DNA of 64,000 nt from Flavobacterium panacis (GTDB taxonomy: Bacteria; Bacteroidota; Bacteroidia; Flavobacteriales; Flavobacteriaceae). The notes beneath the pieces are model-generated. The model saw nothing but the letters and a program-made list of their open reading frames with translations, did not search any database and was not told where the DNA came from. A program made the position numbers and the translations under genes. Position 1 is the stretch's first letter; each line of letters starts with the position of its first letter. Positions 8,801 to 17,801 of this stretch are shown in pieces. The DNA lies in the NCBI RefSeq assembly GCF_024649945.1, contig NZ_JANKMS010000006.1, forward strand, positions 307,704 to 371,703, written 5' to 3'.

Positions 8801-8916
8801 ACAGGGGACCGGCGGGGTTCGTCTGGAGGTTCTGTCCAATGATTTAGTTAGTTACCGCATACCATTTCAGGCACCCGCCGGCTGCCGAAGGACTCCCTAT
8901 TTTTAGGGAGTTTTTT
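8801..8916 (+). ncRNA. Candidate small structured RNA
   Basis: A GC-rich 8-bp perfect pairing (CCGGCGGG 8809-8816 with CCCGCCGG 8874-8881) closes a loop of about 57 bases that contains further short pairings (TGGA/TCCA near 8824-8838). About ten bases later a classical terminator follows: stem 8892-8899 with 8904-8911, then six T. No open reading frame fits. The preceding gene already has its own terminator, so this looks like an independent short transcript. It matches no RNA family I can name. Confidence 0.35.
8892..8916 (+). terminator. Intrinsic terminator of the candidate RNA
   Basis: 8-bp perfect stem ACTCCCTA/TAGGGAGT with a TTTT loop and a T run at 8911-8916. Confidence 0.8.
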
Positions 8917-8955
8917 CGTTTAGAGGAATAGGCGGCCTTTTGGTCTGATGCCTTT

Positions 8956-8989
8956 AAAAAAAAAGCCGTTAAGCTTCTTGTTAACGGCT
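8956..8989 (-). terminator. Intrinsic terminator of the 97-residue protein gene
   Basis: On the minus strand, stem AGCCGTTAA/TTAACGGCT (8964-8972 with 8981-8989) followed by eight T (A run at 8956-8963), 14 bases after the stop. Confidence 0.85.
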
Positions 8990-9003
8990 CTTCTTTCTGC
9001 TTA

Positions 9004-9297
9004 TTACTGTTTTTTTTCCGCACCGATTTGGGTCAGTTTTTCATTGAGTTCCGCAAGTCCGGCCCTGCCCAGGCAGTCGGCGGAAAGCTGTCTTAATTCA
9101 CTGATGTTTTCCTCTGCAGTGCGTTTCAAAAGCACCGAAGGGCTGCTGTCGCTTTGCTGCAGTCCTCGCTCGATTACATGGTGCAGTAGCAGCACGTTTT
9201 TTCGTGAAATCTTCAGATCAATCCTCACTGGTTCGTTCATGCCCGGGATACTCATGATGGTATCAAAAACCTGGGCGGCATCATTTTCTGTCAGCAT
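9004..9297 (-). CDS. Hypothetical protein next to mobilization genes
   Basis: 97 residues, not recognised. Mostly helical by composition, with IDLKISRKNVLLLHHVIERG in the centre and a charged C-terminus ending IGAEKKQ. No signal or membrane segment. It has its own intrinsic terminator, which supports real expression, and it lies divergently upstream of the mobilization genes. Possible roles are regulator or accessory protein of the element, but nothing in the sequence proves either. Confidence 0.65.
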   Translation of the reverse strand: MLTENDAAQVFDTIMSIPGMNEPVRIDLKISRKNVLLLHHVIERGLQQSDSSPSVLLKRTAEENISELRQLSADCLGRAGLAELNEKLTQIGAEKKQ

Positions 9298-9597
9298 AAT
9301 TCCTCATTTTTAAATTAATAATCAACTGGTTCAAAGATAGCAAGAAGCCCCGAAAACACCCCGTTCGAAATATGGACGGGATGGGATGGTATGGACAGTC
9401 TTTTCTAATTTCGTTTTCAATAGGAATAAAGGATGACTTTTTATGCTTCCCTATTTGGTGATGCTGAAAGACTGCCACGTTCCTGCAGTCGGCCAGATGT
9501 CCGTTTGTTTAACAAACGAATCTGGCTGCCTTCTGCTCGGAACTCGCGGCAGTGAAACTGAAAATACGATTGTTTGAAGAAATGAAAGGGAAACAGG
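9298..9597. other. Intergenic region upstream of the mob genes
   Basis: 300 bases between divergent genes. It contains a G-rich stretch (about 9361-9390, repeated GGGATGG) and the long inverted repeat at 9492-9526 proposed as oriT. No open frame is supported. Confidence 0.5.
9492..9526. other. Inverted repeat, candidate oriT or Mob-protein operator
   Basis: The arms GCCAGAT-gtc-CGTTTGTT (9492-9509) and AACAAACG-a-ATCTGGC (9511-9526) pair over 15 bp with a small internal bulge around one central base. It lies 72 bases upstream of the accessory mobilization gene, the place where oriT sits in many mobilizable elements. A repressor or accessory-protein operator is the alternative. Confidence 0.4.
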
Positions 9598-9990
9598 ATG
9601 GGAAAAGAAAATTTAAACAGGACTCGCATTGCGGCCGTTAGGTTTACCGCTGCTGAGTATGCAGGATTAGAGAAAAGGTTCAAGGCAACCACCTGCAGAC
9701 AGATGAGCGAATACCTCAGAAGCTGCCTCTTGAACAGGCCGGTAACAATAAAGAACAGGGACGCTTCATTGGATGAATTCATGCTCGAATTCATCCGTCT
9801 TCGAAAGGAGCTTTCGGCCCTTGGAAACAACTTCAACCAGAGCGTGAAAAGGCTGCATACACTGGATCAGATTCCGGAATTCCGGCAGTGGATTTCAGCC
9901 ACCGAATCGCAGCGGGAAAGGCTGCTGTCCCAGAATGAATCGATCTTGGAAATTGCATCGAAAATAGCACGGAAATGGTTGCAGTCATAA
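9598..9990 (+). CDS. Accessory mobilization (relaxosome) protein, MobC/MbpA-like
   Basis: 130 residues. The N-terminus (NRTRIAAVRFTAAEYAGLEK) is a ribbon-helix-helix-type start followed by helices (MSEYLRSCLLNRPV, LSALGNNFNQSVKRLH). This is the typical plan of the small DNA-binding proteins that help the relaxase at oriT; the GNNFNQ segment is characteristic of the MobC-like family. The 3' end overlaps the relaxase start by 16 bases, so the two are translationally coupled. It probably binds the inverted repeat just upstream, but that is inference. Confidence 0.85.
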   Translation: MGKENLNRTRIAAVRFTAAEYAGLEKRFKATTCRQMSEYLRSCLLNRPVTIKNRDASLDEFMLEFIRLRKELSALGNNFNQSVKRLHTLDQIPEFRQWISATESQRERLLSQNESILEIASKIARKWLQS

Positions 9991-11261
9991 AGACGGGACA
10001 TTCGGTGCAGAGCATCTTCCGATACAATGAAAACAAGGTCATGGAAGGTGCAGCCCAGTGCATCGGGGAAGGCAATTATCCGGCTGCCGTTAAGAACCTG
10101 ACTTTGGATATTAAACTCAACAGGCTTCTGCATCAGAATGCCCTGAACGGGAACGTCAGACGCAACAGCGTGCACATCTCACTGAACTTCCATCCGTCGG
10201 AGAATTATTCCACCGAAAAGCTCATGAGGATAGCCGATGCCTATATGGAAAAGATCGGCTTCGGTGAGCAGCCCTATCTGGTCTACCGCCATCTCGACGC
10301 AGGTCATCCGCACATCCATCTGGTCTCGATAAAAGTGAGGGGGGACGGCTCTCGCATTGACATGCAGAATATCGGGAAAAACCAGTCCGAAAATGCCAGA
10401 AAAGAGATTGAGAAACAGTTCAATCTGGTCAGGGCTGAAGGGAGGAAATCGGAGGATATGCCGCTAATAAAGCCTGTTGCGGTGAGCAGGGTTTCGTACG
10501 GCAGGATGGAGTCCAAGAAAGCCATTTCGGGAGTGTTGCACTCGGTGCTTTTAGATTATAAATACACTTCCCTGGCGGAGCTCAATGCGGTGCTGCAGCT
10601 CTACAATATCAGGGCCGACAGAGGAAGCGAGGAGTCACGGATCTTCAAGGCGGGAGGATTGGTATACCGCATACTGGACAGGGACGGAAAAGTGGTAGGA
10701 GTTCCCATCAAGGCGAGCGATTTTTCGATGAGACCGACCCTTGCATTTTTGGAAAACAGATATGCTTTGAACAGTGGTGAAAAGGTATTTGAAAAGAAGC
10801 GGATCCGAAGCGCTGTTGACACTGTGTTCCTAAAGAAGAACATCGATATAGGAAGGTTGGTTTCAGGACTTGAAAAAGAAGGGATTGCTGCCGTTCTGCG
10901 CAAGAGTGATGCAGGACAGCTTTACGGAATCACCTATGTGGACCATGTCACCAGATGCGTGCTGAACGGAAGCGCTCTGGGAAAAAATTACAGCGCCAAA
11001 GGGATGCTGGAGAGGTGCGGGGAAGATGTCTCTATCAGAGAAAATGGATCAGCTGACAGGGCGCTTCAGAAGGATCATAATGAGCAAAAGGAACAGAGTC
11101 GGACGGCTTCCGAAAAGGTTTTTGAAAATTTTTCAAACGATGGTGCCACCAAGACACTGGAAGGGCTTTTCAAACCGGAATGGCAGTCTGATACTGTGCC
11201 TGCAGCATTGAAACGGAAACGCCGGAGAAGAAGGAAAAGGGGCGGTTCGGATCTGAATTGA
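9975..11261 (+). CDS. Relaxase / mobilization nuclease (MOBP-like, VirD2-type)
   Basis: 428 residues. It nicks oriT and becomes covalently bound to the transferred strand. The metal-binding HxHxH motif is complete (H111, H113, H115 in HLDAGHPHIHLVSI) and Tyr17 in FRYNENKV is the likely catalytic tyrosine. A conserved ISLNFHPSENYS segment lies between them. The C-terminal half is charged and variable, ending in a run of Arg and Lys (KRKRRRRRKRGG), plausible for DNA binding. It overlaps the accessory gene upstream and is followed 31 bases later by the coupling protein, so the three form one operon. Confidence 0.92.
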   Translation: MVAVIKTGHSVQSIFRYNENKVMEGAAQCIGEGNYPAAVKNLTLDIKLNRLLHQNALNGNVRRNSVHISLNFHPSENYSTEKLMRIADAYMEKIGFGEQPYLVYRHLDAGHPHIHLVSIKVRGDGSRIDMQNIGKNQSENARKEIEKQFNLVRAEGRKSEDMPLIKPVAVSRVSYGRMESKKAISGVLHSVLLDYKYTSLAELNAVLQLYNIRADRGSEESRIFKAGGLVYRILDRDGKVVGVPIKASDFSMRPTLAFLENRYALNSGEKVFEKKRIRSAVDTVFLKKNIDIGRLVSGLEKEGIAAVLRKSDAGQLYGITYVDHVTRCVLNGSALGKNYSAKGMLERCGEDVSIRENGSADRALQKDHNEQKEQSRTASEKVFENFSNDGATKTLEGLFKPEWQSDTVPAALKRKRRRRRKRGGSDLN

Positions 11262-11292
11262 AACATAATATCAATACTTAAATTCTACAGCC

Positions 11293-13266
11293 ATGCAGAC
11301 GGGAGAAAATGAACAGGCGCTGAGAAAAATAGTGGACATGACAAGGCTAATCAGCATCATCCTGCTGATCGGGCATTGCTACTATTACTGCTATGAAGTT
11401 TTTAAATTATGGAATATTGCCGGAGCTTTTGGAGATAAGATTCTCGAATCTGCCTATCGGACGGGACTGTTCCGGAATTTTTATATTTCCAAGCTTGCGG
11501 CGCTAGGATTTCTTTTGATTTCACTTTTGGGCGCCAGGGGAAAAAAGGATGAGAAACTGGTCTTTAAGACTGCTTTTTATAAGATGGTTTCAGGTCTGCT
11601 GCTGTATTTTTTAAGCGGGCTTTTGCTGCTTTTTTTTTCTTCTGCGGTGCTGTACATGCTGATAACTGCTTTGGGATTTCTGCTGGTGCTGTCGGGAGGC
11701 ACATTGATGTCCAGACTGATCAGAAACAGGCTGGCTACGGGCGATGTCTTCAACAGCGAAAACGAGACTTTTCCGCAGGAGGAACGCCTGCTGGAAAACG
11801 AATACTCCATAAATCTTCCTGCGCAGTATTGTCTTAAGGACAGGCTCCGTTCCAGCTGGATCAACATCATCAATCCATTCCGAGGGCTGATGGTTCTGGG
11901 CACGCCCGGATCCGGGAAATCCTACTTTGTCATACGCCATGTCATCACCCAGCACATCGCCAAAGGCTTCAGCATGTTTGTCTATGATTTCAAGTACGAT
12001 GACCTTTCCAGGATCGTCTACAACACCTTTGAAAAATACAAGCACGTGTACAAGGTGCTGCCTCAATGCTACTTCATCAATTTTGATAATATCATGCACC
12101 GATGCAACCCGTTGGACCCGCAGAGCATGGAGGATATTACCGATGCGTCGGAGTCTGCGCGAACCATTCTGATGGGGCTCAACCGTGAATGGATCAAGCG
12201 TCAGGGGGACTTTTTTGTGGAGTCGCCGATCAATTTCCTTTCGGCCGTGATCTGGTATCTCAGAAGGTACAACGGCGGGGAGTTCTGCACCCTGCCGCAT
12301 GTCATCGAACTCATGCAGATAGATTACGACAGCCTCTTCACGATCCTTCGGACCGACAAGGAAATAGAGGTGCTCATCAACCCTTTTGTCAATGCCTATC
12401 TCAACGATGCGATGGACCAATTGGAGGGGCAGATCGCTTCGGCCAAGATCGCCATGGCAAGGCTGTCTTCGCCCCAGCTGTATTACGTACTTTCTGGAAA
12501 TGATTTTACTTTGGATATCAATAATCCCCAGGAACCGAAGATAGTCTGTATGGGAAACAATCCGCAGAAGATACAGATCTATGGAGCGGTATTGTCGCTT
12601 TATGTGAATCGGCTGATCAAGCTCGTAAATAAGAAGGGCAAGCTCAAATCAAGCCTGATATTTGACGAGTTCCCGACCATCTATCTCAACAATATGGACA
12701 GCCTGATCGCTACGGCCAGAAGCAACAAGGTGAGTACCTGCCTTGGCGTGCAGGACTTCAGCCAGCTGCGCAAGGACTACGGGCGGGAGCAGGCGGATGT
12801 GATCCTGAATATCACGGGAAACATCATCTCGGGGCAGGTTACGGGAGACACGGCCAAACAGCTTTCGGAGCGTTTCGGCAAGATCATGCAGGACCGGGAG
12901 AGTTTGTCCATAAACAGTTCCGATACTTCGATCAGCCGTTCCAGACAGCTGGAATCAGCCGTGCCGCCGTCCAAGATTTCATCTTTGAGTTCTGGTGAAT
13001 TCGTGGGGATGGTGGCGGACAATCCGAACTGCAAGATTGAATTGAAAACGTTTCATTCTTCGATTTTAAACGACCATGAAGCTTTAAGGAAGGAAGAGGA
13101 AGGCTATAAGGAAATACCACCTGTCCGAAAGCTTGATAACGGGATGATCCAGCAGAATTTTATGCAGATCAGGCGCGATGTGCAGGAGATCATCTACACC
13201 GAGATGGAAAGGCTTTTGAATGATCCCGCCCTGAAGCATCTGGTTGTGAGGAAAAAGAAGAGGTGA
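11293..13266 (+). CDS. Type IV coupling protein, VirD4/TraG family
   Basis: 657 residues. An inner-membrane ATPase that brings the relaxase-DNA complex to a conjugation pore. The N-terminal region has hydrophobic segments (residues about 13-35, 68-80, 97-145). Walker A GTPGSGKSY follows with Lys209, then Walker B SSLIFDEFPTIYL and the TraG-type motif (ATARSNKVSTCLGVQD). The C-terminus is basic (VRKKKR). No other transfer genes (VirB4, TraJ and so on) or integrase are visible in the window, so the module can mobilize only with help from another conjugation system. The G+C-rich block stops at this gene's 3' end. Confidence 0.92.
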   Translation: MQTGENEQALRKIVDMTRLISIILLIGHCYYYCYEVFKLWNIAGAFGDKILESAYRTGLFRNFYISKLAALGFLLISLLGARGKKDEKLVFKTAFYKMVSGLLLYFLSGLLLLFFSSAVLYMLITALGFLLVLSGGTLMSRLIRNRLATGDVFNSENETFPQEERLLENEYSINLPAQYCLKDRLRSSWINIINPFRGLMVLGTPGSGKSYFVIRHVITQHIAKGFSMFVYDFKYDDLSRIVYNTFEKYKHVYKVLPQCYFINFDNIMHRCNPLDPQSMEDITDASESARTILMGLNREWIKRQGDFFVESPINFLSAVIWYLRRYNGGEFCTLPHVIELMQIDYDSLFTILRTDKEIEVLINPFVNAYLNDAMDQLEGQIASAKIAMARLSSPQLYYVLSGNDFTLDINNPQEPKIVCMGNNPQKIQIYGAVLSLYVNRLIKLVNKKGKLKSSLIFDEFPTIYLNNMDSLIATARSNKVSTCLGVQDFSQLRKDYGREQADVILNITGNIISGQVTGDTAKQLSERFGKIMQDRESLSINSSDTSISRSRQLESAVPPSKISSLSSGEFVGMVADNPNCKIELKTFHSSILNDHEALRKEEEGYKEIPPVRKLDNGMIQQNFMQIRRDVQEIIYTEMERLLNDPALKHLVVRKKKR

Positions 13267-13473
13267 GCTTTATACTATAGATAAAAAAAATAGCCATTTG
13301 TTGGATGTAACTATTTGTCTATTTGCGTACATAAAATAAAAGTTTAATTTTACTTTTTATTTTTTACTTCCCAATTGTACTATTAAAATAATCCTTCCTA
13401 AATATTTTGATAAGGTACAGGTTAAGAATAGCATCTACTTTAAATCATTTTCACTTACATAACTCATAATCTC

Positions 13474-16212
13474 ATGTATCAATTTGTAAAATATATTCTG
13501 TTGGTTTTGACAGCATCATTAAGTCTGTTTTCTTGCAGACAAAAGCAAGGGGACAAAATTAAAGTTGGTTTCTCGCAGGCGATGTCTACAGACGATTGGC
13601 GCAAACAAATGAACAGTTCGATAAAAATTGAAGCTTCGTTGCAACCAGAAGTCGATCTGACAATTAAAGATGCCAATAATAATGTCGAAAAACAAATCGA
13701 AGACATTGAGCGTTTTATTTCTAATAAGGTTGATGTAATTATCGTATCGCCAATTCAATCCCAGCCTTTAACGGCAGTTGTAGAAAAATCGATAAAAGCA
13801 GGAATTCCCGTTCTTGTAGTAGATCGGAAGATCGAAGGTGAAAGTTATACGGCTTATCTTGGCGCAGATAATATAGAAATTGGCCGAATTGCCGCTCGTT
13901 ACATCGTTTCGCATAGCAAAGGTTCTGGCACAATTATAGAAATTACGGGCGCCAGGGGATCATCTCCAGCTTATGAAAGAACACTTGGTTTTAGTCAGAT
14001 TATAAATGAAAATAAGCATTTTAAAATTGTAAACACTATTCAGGGTGACTGGGAAAAAGAATCGGTCAAAGCGTCTTTGAAGAAAATTCTTCTGCAGAAT
14101 CCAAATGTTGAATATATTTTTGCTCATAACGACAGAATGGCCTTGAGTGCATGGGAAACAGCTAAAACTTTGGGACTTGAAAAGAAAATCAAATTTATTG
14201 GAGTTGATGCCTTGAATACGGTGAATGGCGGAATTGAATTGGTTAAAAGCGGTGTTCTTGACGGTACAATTTTGTATCCAACCGGAGGAAATGAGGCTTT
14301 GAAACTTGCTTTGAGAATGTACAATAAGGAATCAATTGCCAGAAACAATATTTTGAATACTATTGTAATTGATAAAAACAATGCCGAAATTATCGAAAAC
14401 CAAATGGACAAAGTTGATCAGCAGCAATTGGTAATCGAATCACAACAAGGCGCGATTAAAGTGCAGGAAAGGGAATATGCCTCACAGAATAATTTAGTTC
14501 GATTGCTTAGTTTCTTTCTTGTAATTATCTTGACTTTGACCATCTACAGTATTTATTCGACGATTTCGATTTCAAAAAAGAAAAAGCAATTGGAGAGAAT
14601 CAATCAAACCGTAATTGATCAGAACAATGAAATTCAGGAAATGGCGCAGATCGCGGCAAAAAGTAATGAAGTAAAATTAAATTTTTTTACGGGATTATCA
14701 CATGAATTCAAAACGCCGATTACTTTAATAATGAGTTATGTGGAATCTTTAATCGAAAATGACAAAATCAAAGGTACCACATTGATTGATGAAGTGAAAC
14801 TCATTCATAAAAACTCTAACCGATTATTAAGGTTGATCAATCAGTTACTTGATTTCAGAAAAATTGAAGAGCAAAAATTTACTTTAAGAGCTTCTAATAC
14901 CAAAATTTATGATTTTAGCAATGAAGTCATGGCTAATTTTAAAGGCGAAGCTGCCCGTAGGAATATTGATTTTCAATTAATCTGCAAAAACAAAAATCTG
15001 GAATTGTTTATTGACCGCGGTTTGATGGACAAAGTATATTTCAACTTACTTTCAAACGCTTTTAAGTTCACGCCGGACAACGGAAAAATAAGTATTTCAA
15101 TTATCGAGAATCAGGATAATACAGTAAAAATTCATTTTAAAGATTCAGGAATCGGAATTCCCGATGATGAGCTTTCAAATGTTTTTAACCCTTTTTTCAG
15201 AGCTTCAAACAACAATAAAAACAGTTCTGGAATTGGTTTGCATTTGTCCAAAGAGTTTGTACTTCTGCATCAGGGGACTATCGAATTGAAATCGAAACAA
15301 GGAAGCGAATTTGTAATCACTTTATTGAAAGGAAGCAGTCATTTGGAGCCGGTTGAAATTATTCAGAAAGCCGAAAATCTAACGAGTATTCCGAGTCTAA
15401 TTACGGATAATTTGAATATTGAGCCAGATTTGAAAGAAGCAAACACTATTTCTGATGCCGAAAAGCACTCGCTTTTAATCCTAGAAGACAATGTAGATCT
15501 GGTTAATTTCTTAAAAGCCAAACTTTCGAATGAATATGTAGTTTATGTTTCTGATGGAAGTGATGCAATCGAAAAAGCCTTAGAAATTATTCCAGATATT
15601 ATCATCTGCGACATTAATTTAGTTGACAAGGATGGTTATGAAATTAGCAAAGAACTAAAGAAAGACTTGCGTTCTTCACATATTCCAATCATAATTTTGA
15701 CAGCACAAAGCAATAAAGAATCGGTTTTAAAAGGATTGCAGAGTGGAGTAGACCAATATCTCACAAAACCCTTCAGTCTTTCGATTTTAAGACAATCCAT
15801 TTCAAGTTTGCTTTTCAACAGGGAAAAGCTCCGTTATTATTATACGAACAACATTTACCGCGTTGAACCAGAATCTAAATTCGGAAATCAGGAACAGACT
15901 TTTATTACCAAAATGAACGAAATCATCAAGAAGAATGTAGAGAATCCAAAATTCTCTGTTGAAGATTTAGCCGATAAATTAGGTGTTTCAAGAGTTCAGT
16001 TGTACAGAAAAGTAAAAGCTATCATAGGAATTAACATCAGCGATCATATAAATAACGTCAAATTAGAGAAAGCGGCAGAGCTTTTAAAGTCAAATGAAAT
16101 GAATATTTCAGAGATTGCATACTCGCTTGGGTTCTCTTCTCCAAACTATTTTTCTACAGCTTTTAAGAATAAATTTGGAATTTCTCCTAAAGAATATAAA
16201 ACGTCTAGTTAA
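13474..16212 (+). CDS. Hybrid two-component sensor-regulator with LacI-type sugar-binding domain (fructan HTCS)
   Basis: 912 residues combining a full signalling pathway in one protein. Lipoprotein-like signal with Cys21; periplasmic LacI/RbsB-type sugar-binding domain about 30-315; transmembrane helix about 342-365; histidine kinase with His410 in LSHEFKTP, N box LLSNAFKF and G box DSGIGI; receiver with Asp713 in ICDINL and Lys in LTKPF; AraC-type HTH about 810-912. This architecture matches the B. thetaiotaomicron BT1754 fructose sensor, which binds monomeric fructose. It sits directly before a sugar porter, a GH32 enzyme and SusC/D, which it presumably activates. Cys21 suggests an anchored or uncleaved N-terminus. 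Confidence 0.93.
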   Translation: MYQFVKYILLVLTASLSLFSCRQKQGDKIKVGFSQAMSTDDWRKQMNSSIKIEASLQPEVDLTIKDANNNVEKQIEDIERFISNKVDVIIVSPIQSQPLTAVVEKSIKAGIPVLVVDRKIEGESYTAYLGADNIEIGRIAARYIVSHSKGSGTIIEITGARGSSPAYERTLGFSQIINENKHFKIVNTIQGDWEKESVKASLKKILLQNPNVEYIFAHNDRMALSAWETAKTLGLEKKIKFIGVDALNTVNGGIELVKSGVLDGTILYPTGGNEALKLALRMYNKESIARNNILNTIVIDKNNAEIIENQMDKVDQQQLVIESQQGAIKVQEREYASQNNLVRLLSFFLVIILTLTIYSIYSTISISKKKKQLERINQTVIDQNNEIQEMAQIAAKSNEVKLNFFTGLSHEFKTPITLIMSYVESLIENDKIKGTTLIDEVKLIHKNSNRLLRLINQLLDFRKIEEQKFTLRASNTKIYDFSNEVMANFKGEAARRNIDFQLICKNKNLELFIDRGLMDKVYFNLLSNAFKFTPDNGKISISIIENQDNTVKIHFKDSGIGIPDDELSNVFNPFFRASNNNKNSSGIGLHLSKEFVLLHQGTIELKSKQGSEFVITLLKGSSHLEPVEIIQKAENLTSIPSLITDNLNIEPDLKEANTISDAEKHSLLILEDNVDLVNFLKAKLSNEYVVYVSDGSDAIEKALEIIPDIIICDINLVDKDGYEISKELKKDLRSSHIPIIILTAQSNKESVLKGLQSGVDQYLTKPFSLSILRQSISSLLFNREKLRYYYTNNIYRVEPESKFGNQEQTFITKMNEIIKKNVENPKFSVEDLADKLGVSRVQLYRKVKAIIGINISDHINNVKLEKAAELLKSNEMNISEIAYSLGFSSPNYFSTAFKNKFGISPKEYKTSS

Positions 16213-16442
16213 TTTTTATTTGAAATTGTTTCTTTTGAGGTATCAATTTTGAAGTTTATGTAACAAAATCGAAACTACAAGGTTTTCGTAAAAGTTTTTT
16301 AATAAGCGTAAAGTATTGTAAATAAAGGTTTTGAGTTTAAAGTGTCAATCTTTCAATATTTAAAGAAATAAATTGTAACATCATTAAAAATAAGTTGTTT
16401 TTTTTGCAGATATCTTAGCTACAAGTTTTTAATACATGTACA

Positions 16443-17801
16443 ATGAATAAGATATTGATTTGGTCTGTTACTGCTGCACTGGCAGGTTTTCTTTTCGGTT
16501 TTGATACCGTAGTAATTTCTGGAGCTGATAAACAATTACAGCTTCTTTGGCATTCATCTGATGCCTTTCATGGTTCAGTTGTAATGGCAATGGCTTTATG
16601 GGGAACTGTCGTTGGTGCAATCTTCGGAGGAATCCCAACAAATAAATTAGGACGTAAAAAAACCTTGTTCTGGATTGGTGTTTTATATTTTGCTTCGGCA
16701 ATTGGTGCTGCTTTTGCCAGTAATCCATTTGTATTTGCTGCTTTTAGATTTATTGGAGGTTTAGGAGTTGGCGCCTCTACAATTGCTGCTCCGGCCTATG
16801 TTTCAGAAATTGCTCCTGCCGATAAAAGAGGACGATTGGTAGCTTTGTATCAGTTTAATATTGTATTAGGTATTTTGATTGCTTTCATATCCAATTATTT
16901 TCTAAAAGATATTGGCGAAAATGCCTGGAGATGGATGGTTGGCGTTCAGGCAATTCCTTCTCTGATTTATATACTTTTTATATTGACCATCCCGGAAAGT
17001 CCAAGATGGCTTTTGTCTAAAAACCGCGATGAGGAAGCACGCAAGGTTTTATATACAATTGATCGGTCTGCAAATATTTCAGATTTAATTGATGATTCCC
17101 GAGAAAGCAGCTTTACCAAACACGAAAATATCTTCATGAAGAAATATCGTTTTCCATTGATTCTGGCTTTCTTAATCGCTTTTTTCAATCAGTTTTCAGG
17201 AATTAATGCATTTCTATATTATGCACCAAGAATTTTTGAAGAAGCAGGTTTAGGACAAAATACAGCCTTATTAAGCAGTATCGGAATTGGAGTTACAAAT
17301 CTTATTTTCACCTTGATCGGTGTGGCATTAATCGATAAATTAGGAAGAAAGTTGTTAATGTACATCGGTTCGATTGGATATATTATTTCACTCGGACTAG
17401 TATCGGCTTCTTTTTATTACAATTGGGGAGGTTTGTCAGTTCCAATTTTCTTATTCCTTTTTATTGCTTCGCATGCAATTGGTCAGGGTGCGGTAATTTG
17501 GGTTTTTATTTCAGAAATTTTCCCAAATCATATTCGCGCATCGGGACAAGCCTTTGGAAGTTCTGTACATTGGGTTTTGGCCGCAATTATTCCGTCTTTA
17601 ATTCCGATGTTATTTTCAGAAATCGGACCAGAAATTGTATTCCTTATTTTTACGCTGATGATGGTATTGCAGTTATTATTTGTAATTTTTCTGATGCCGG
17701 AAACAAAAGGAATCTCTTTAGAAGTATTAAGTGAAACACTAACTAAAAAAAATAACCACAAAAATGAAATCAAAGAAACATCTGCCGTTAGCTCTTTATA
17801 G
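16443..17801 (+). CDS. MFS sugar porter (likely fructose)
   Basis: 452 residues with 12 predicted membrane helices. Sugar-porter signatures are present: GFLFGFDTVVISG in helix 1, the loop NKLGRKKTLFW, PESPRWLL after helix 6, the second-half loop IDKLGRKLLMY, and PETKGISLE at the C-terminus. It carries monosaccharide across the inner membrane by proton symport in this family. Placement between the fructose-type sensor and the GH32 hydrolase makes fructose the likely substrate. The last 38 bases overlap the GH32 start, so the two are translated from one mRNA. No fructokinase gene is adjacent, unlike the B. thetaiotaomicron fructan locus. Confidence 0.9.
   Translation: MNKILIWSVTAALAGFLFGFDTVVISGADKQLQLLWHSSDAFHGSVVMAMALWGTVVGAIFGGIPTNKLGRKKTLFWIGVLYFASAIGAAFASNPFVFAAFRFIGGLGVGASTIAAPAYVSEIAPADKRGRLVALYQFNIVLGILIAFISNYFLKDIGENAWRWMVGVQAIPSLIYILFILTIPESPRWLLSKNRDEEARKVLYTIDRSANISDLIDDSRESSFTKHENIFMKKYRFPLILAFLIAFFNQFSGINAFLYYAPRIFEEAGLGQNTALLSSIGIGVTNLIFTLIGVALIDKLGRKLLMYIGSIGYIISLGLVSASFYYNWGGLSVPIFLFLFIASHAIGQGAVIWVFISEIFPNHIRASGQAFGSSVHWVLAAIIPSLIPMLFSEIGPEIVFLIFTLMMVLQLLFVIFLMPETKGISLEVLSETLTKKNNHKNEIKETSAVSSL

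Larger units (their letters stand above)
8623..9003. other. Gap holding a possible structured RNA and two terminators
   Basis: No protein gene. It holds a GC-rich long-range pairing and a plus-strand terminator (8809-8916), listed separately, and the minus-strand terminator of the next gene (8956-8989). Confidence 0.5.

Noticed and set aside
11611..12420. Long minus-strand open frame (269 codons) inside the coupling-protein gene
   Set aside because: Entirely antisense to a gene with Walker A and B motifs in the right order; no motif of its own.
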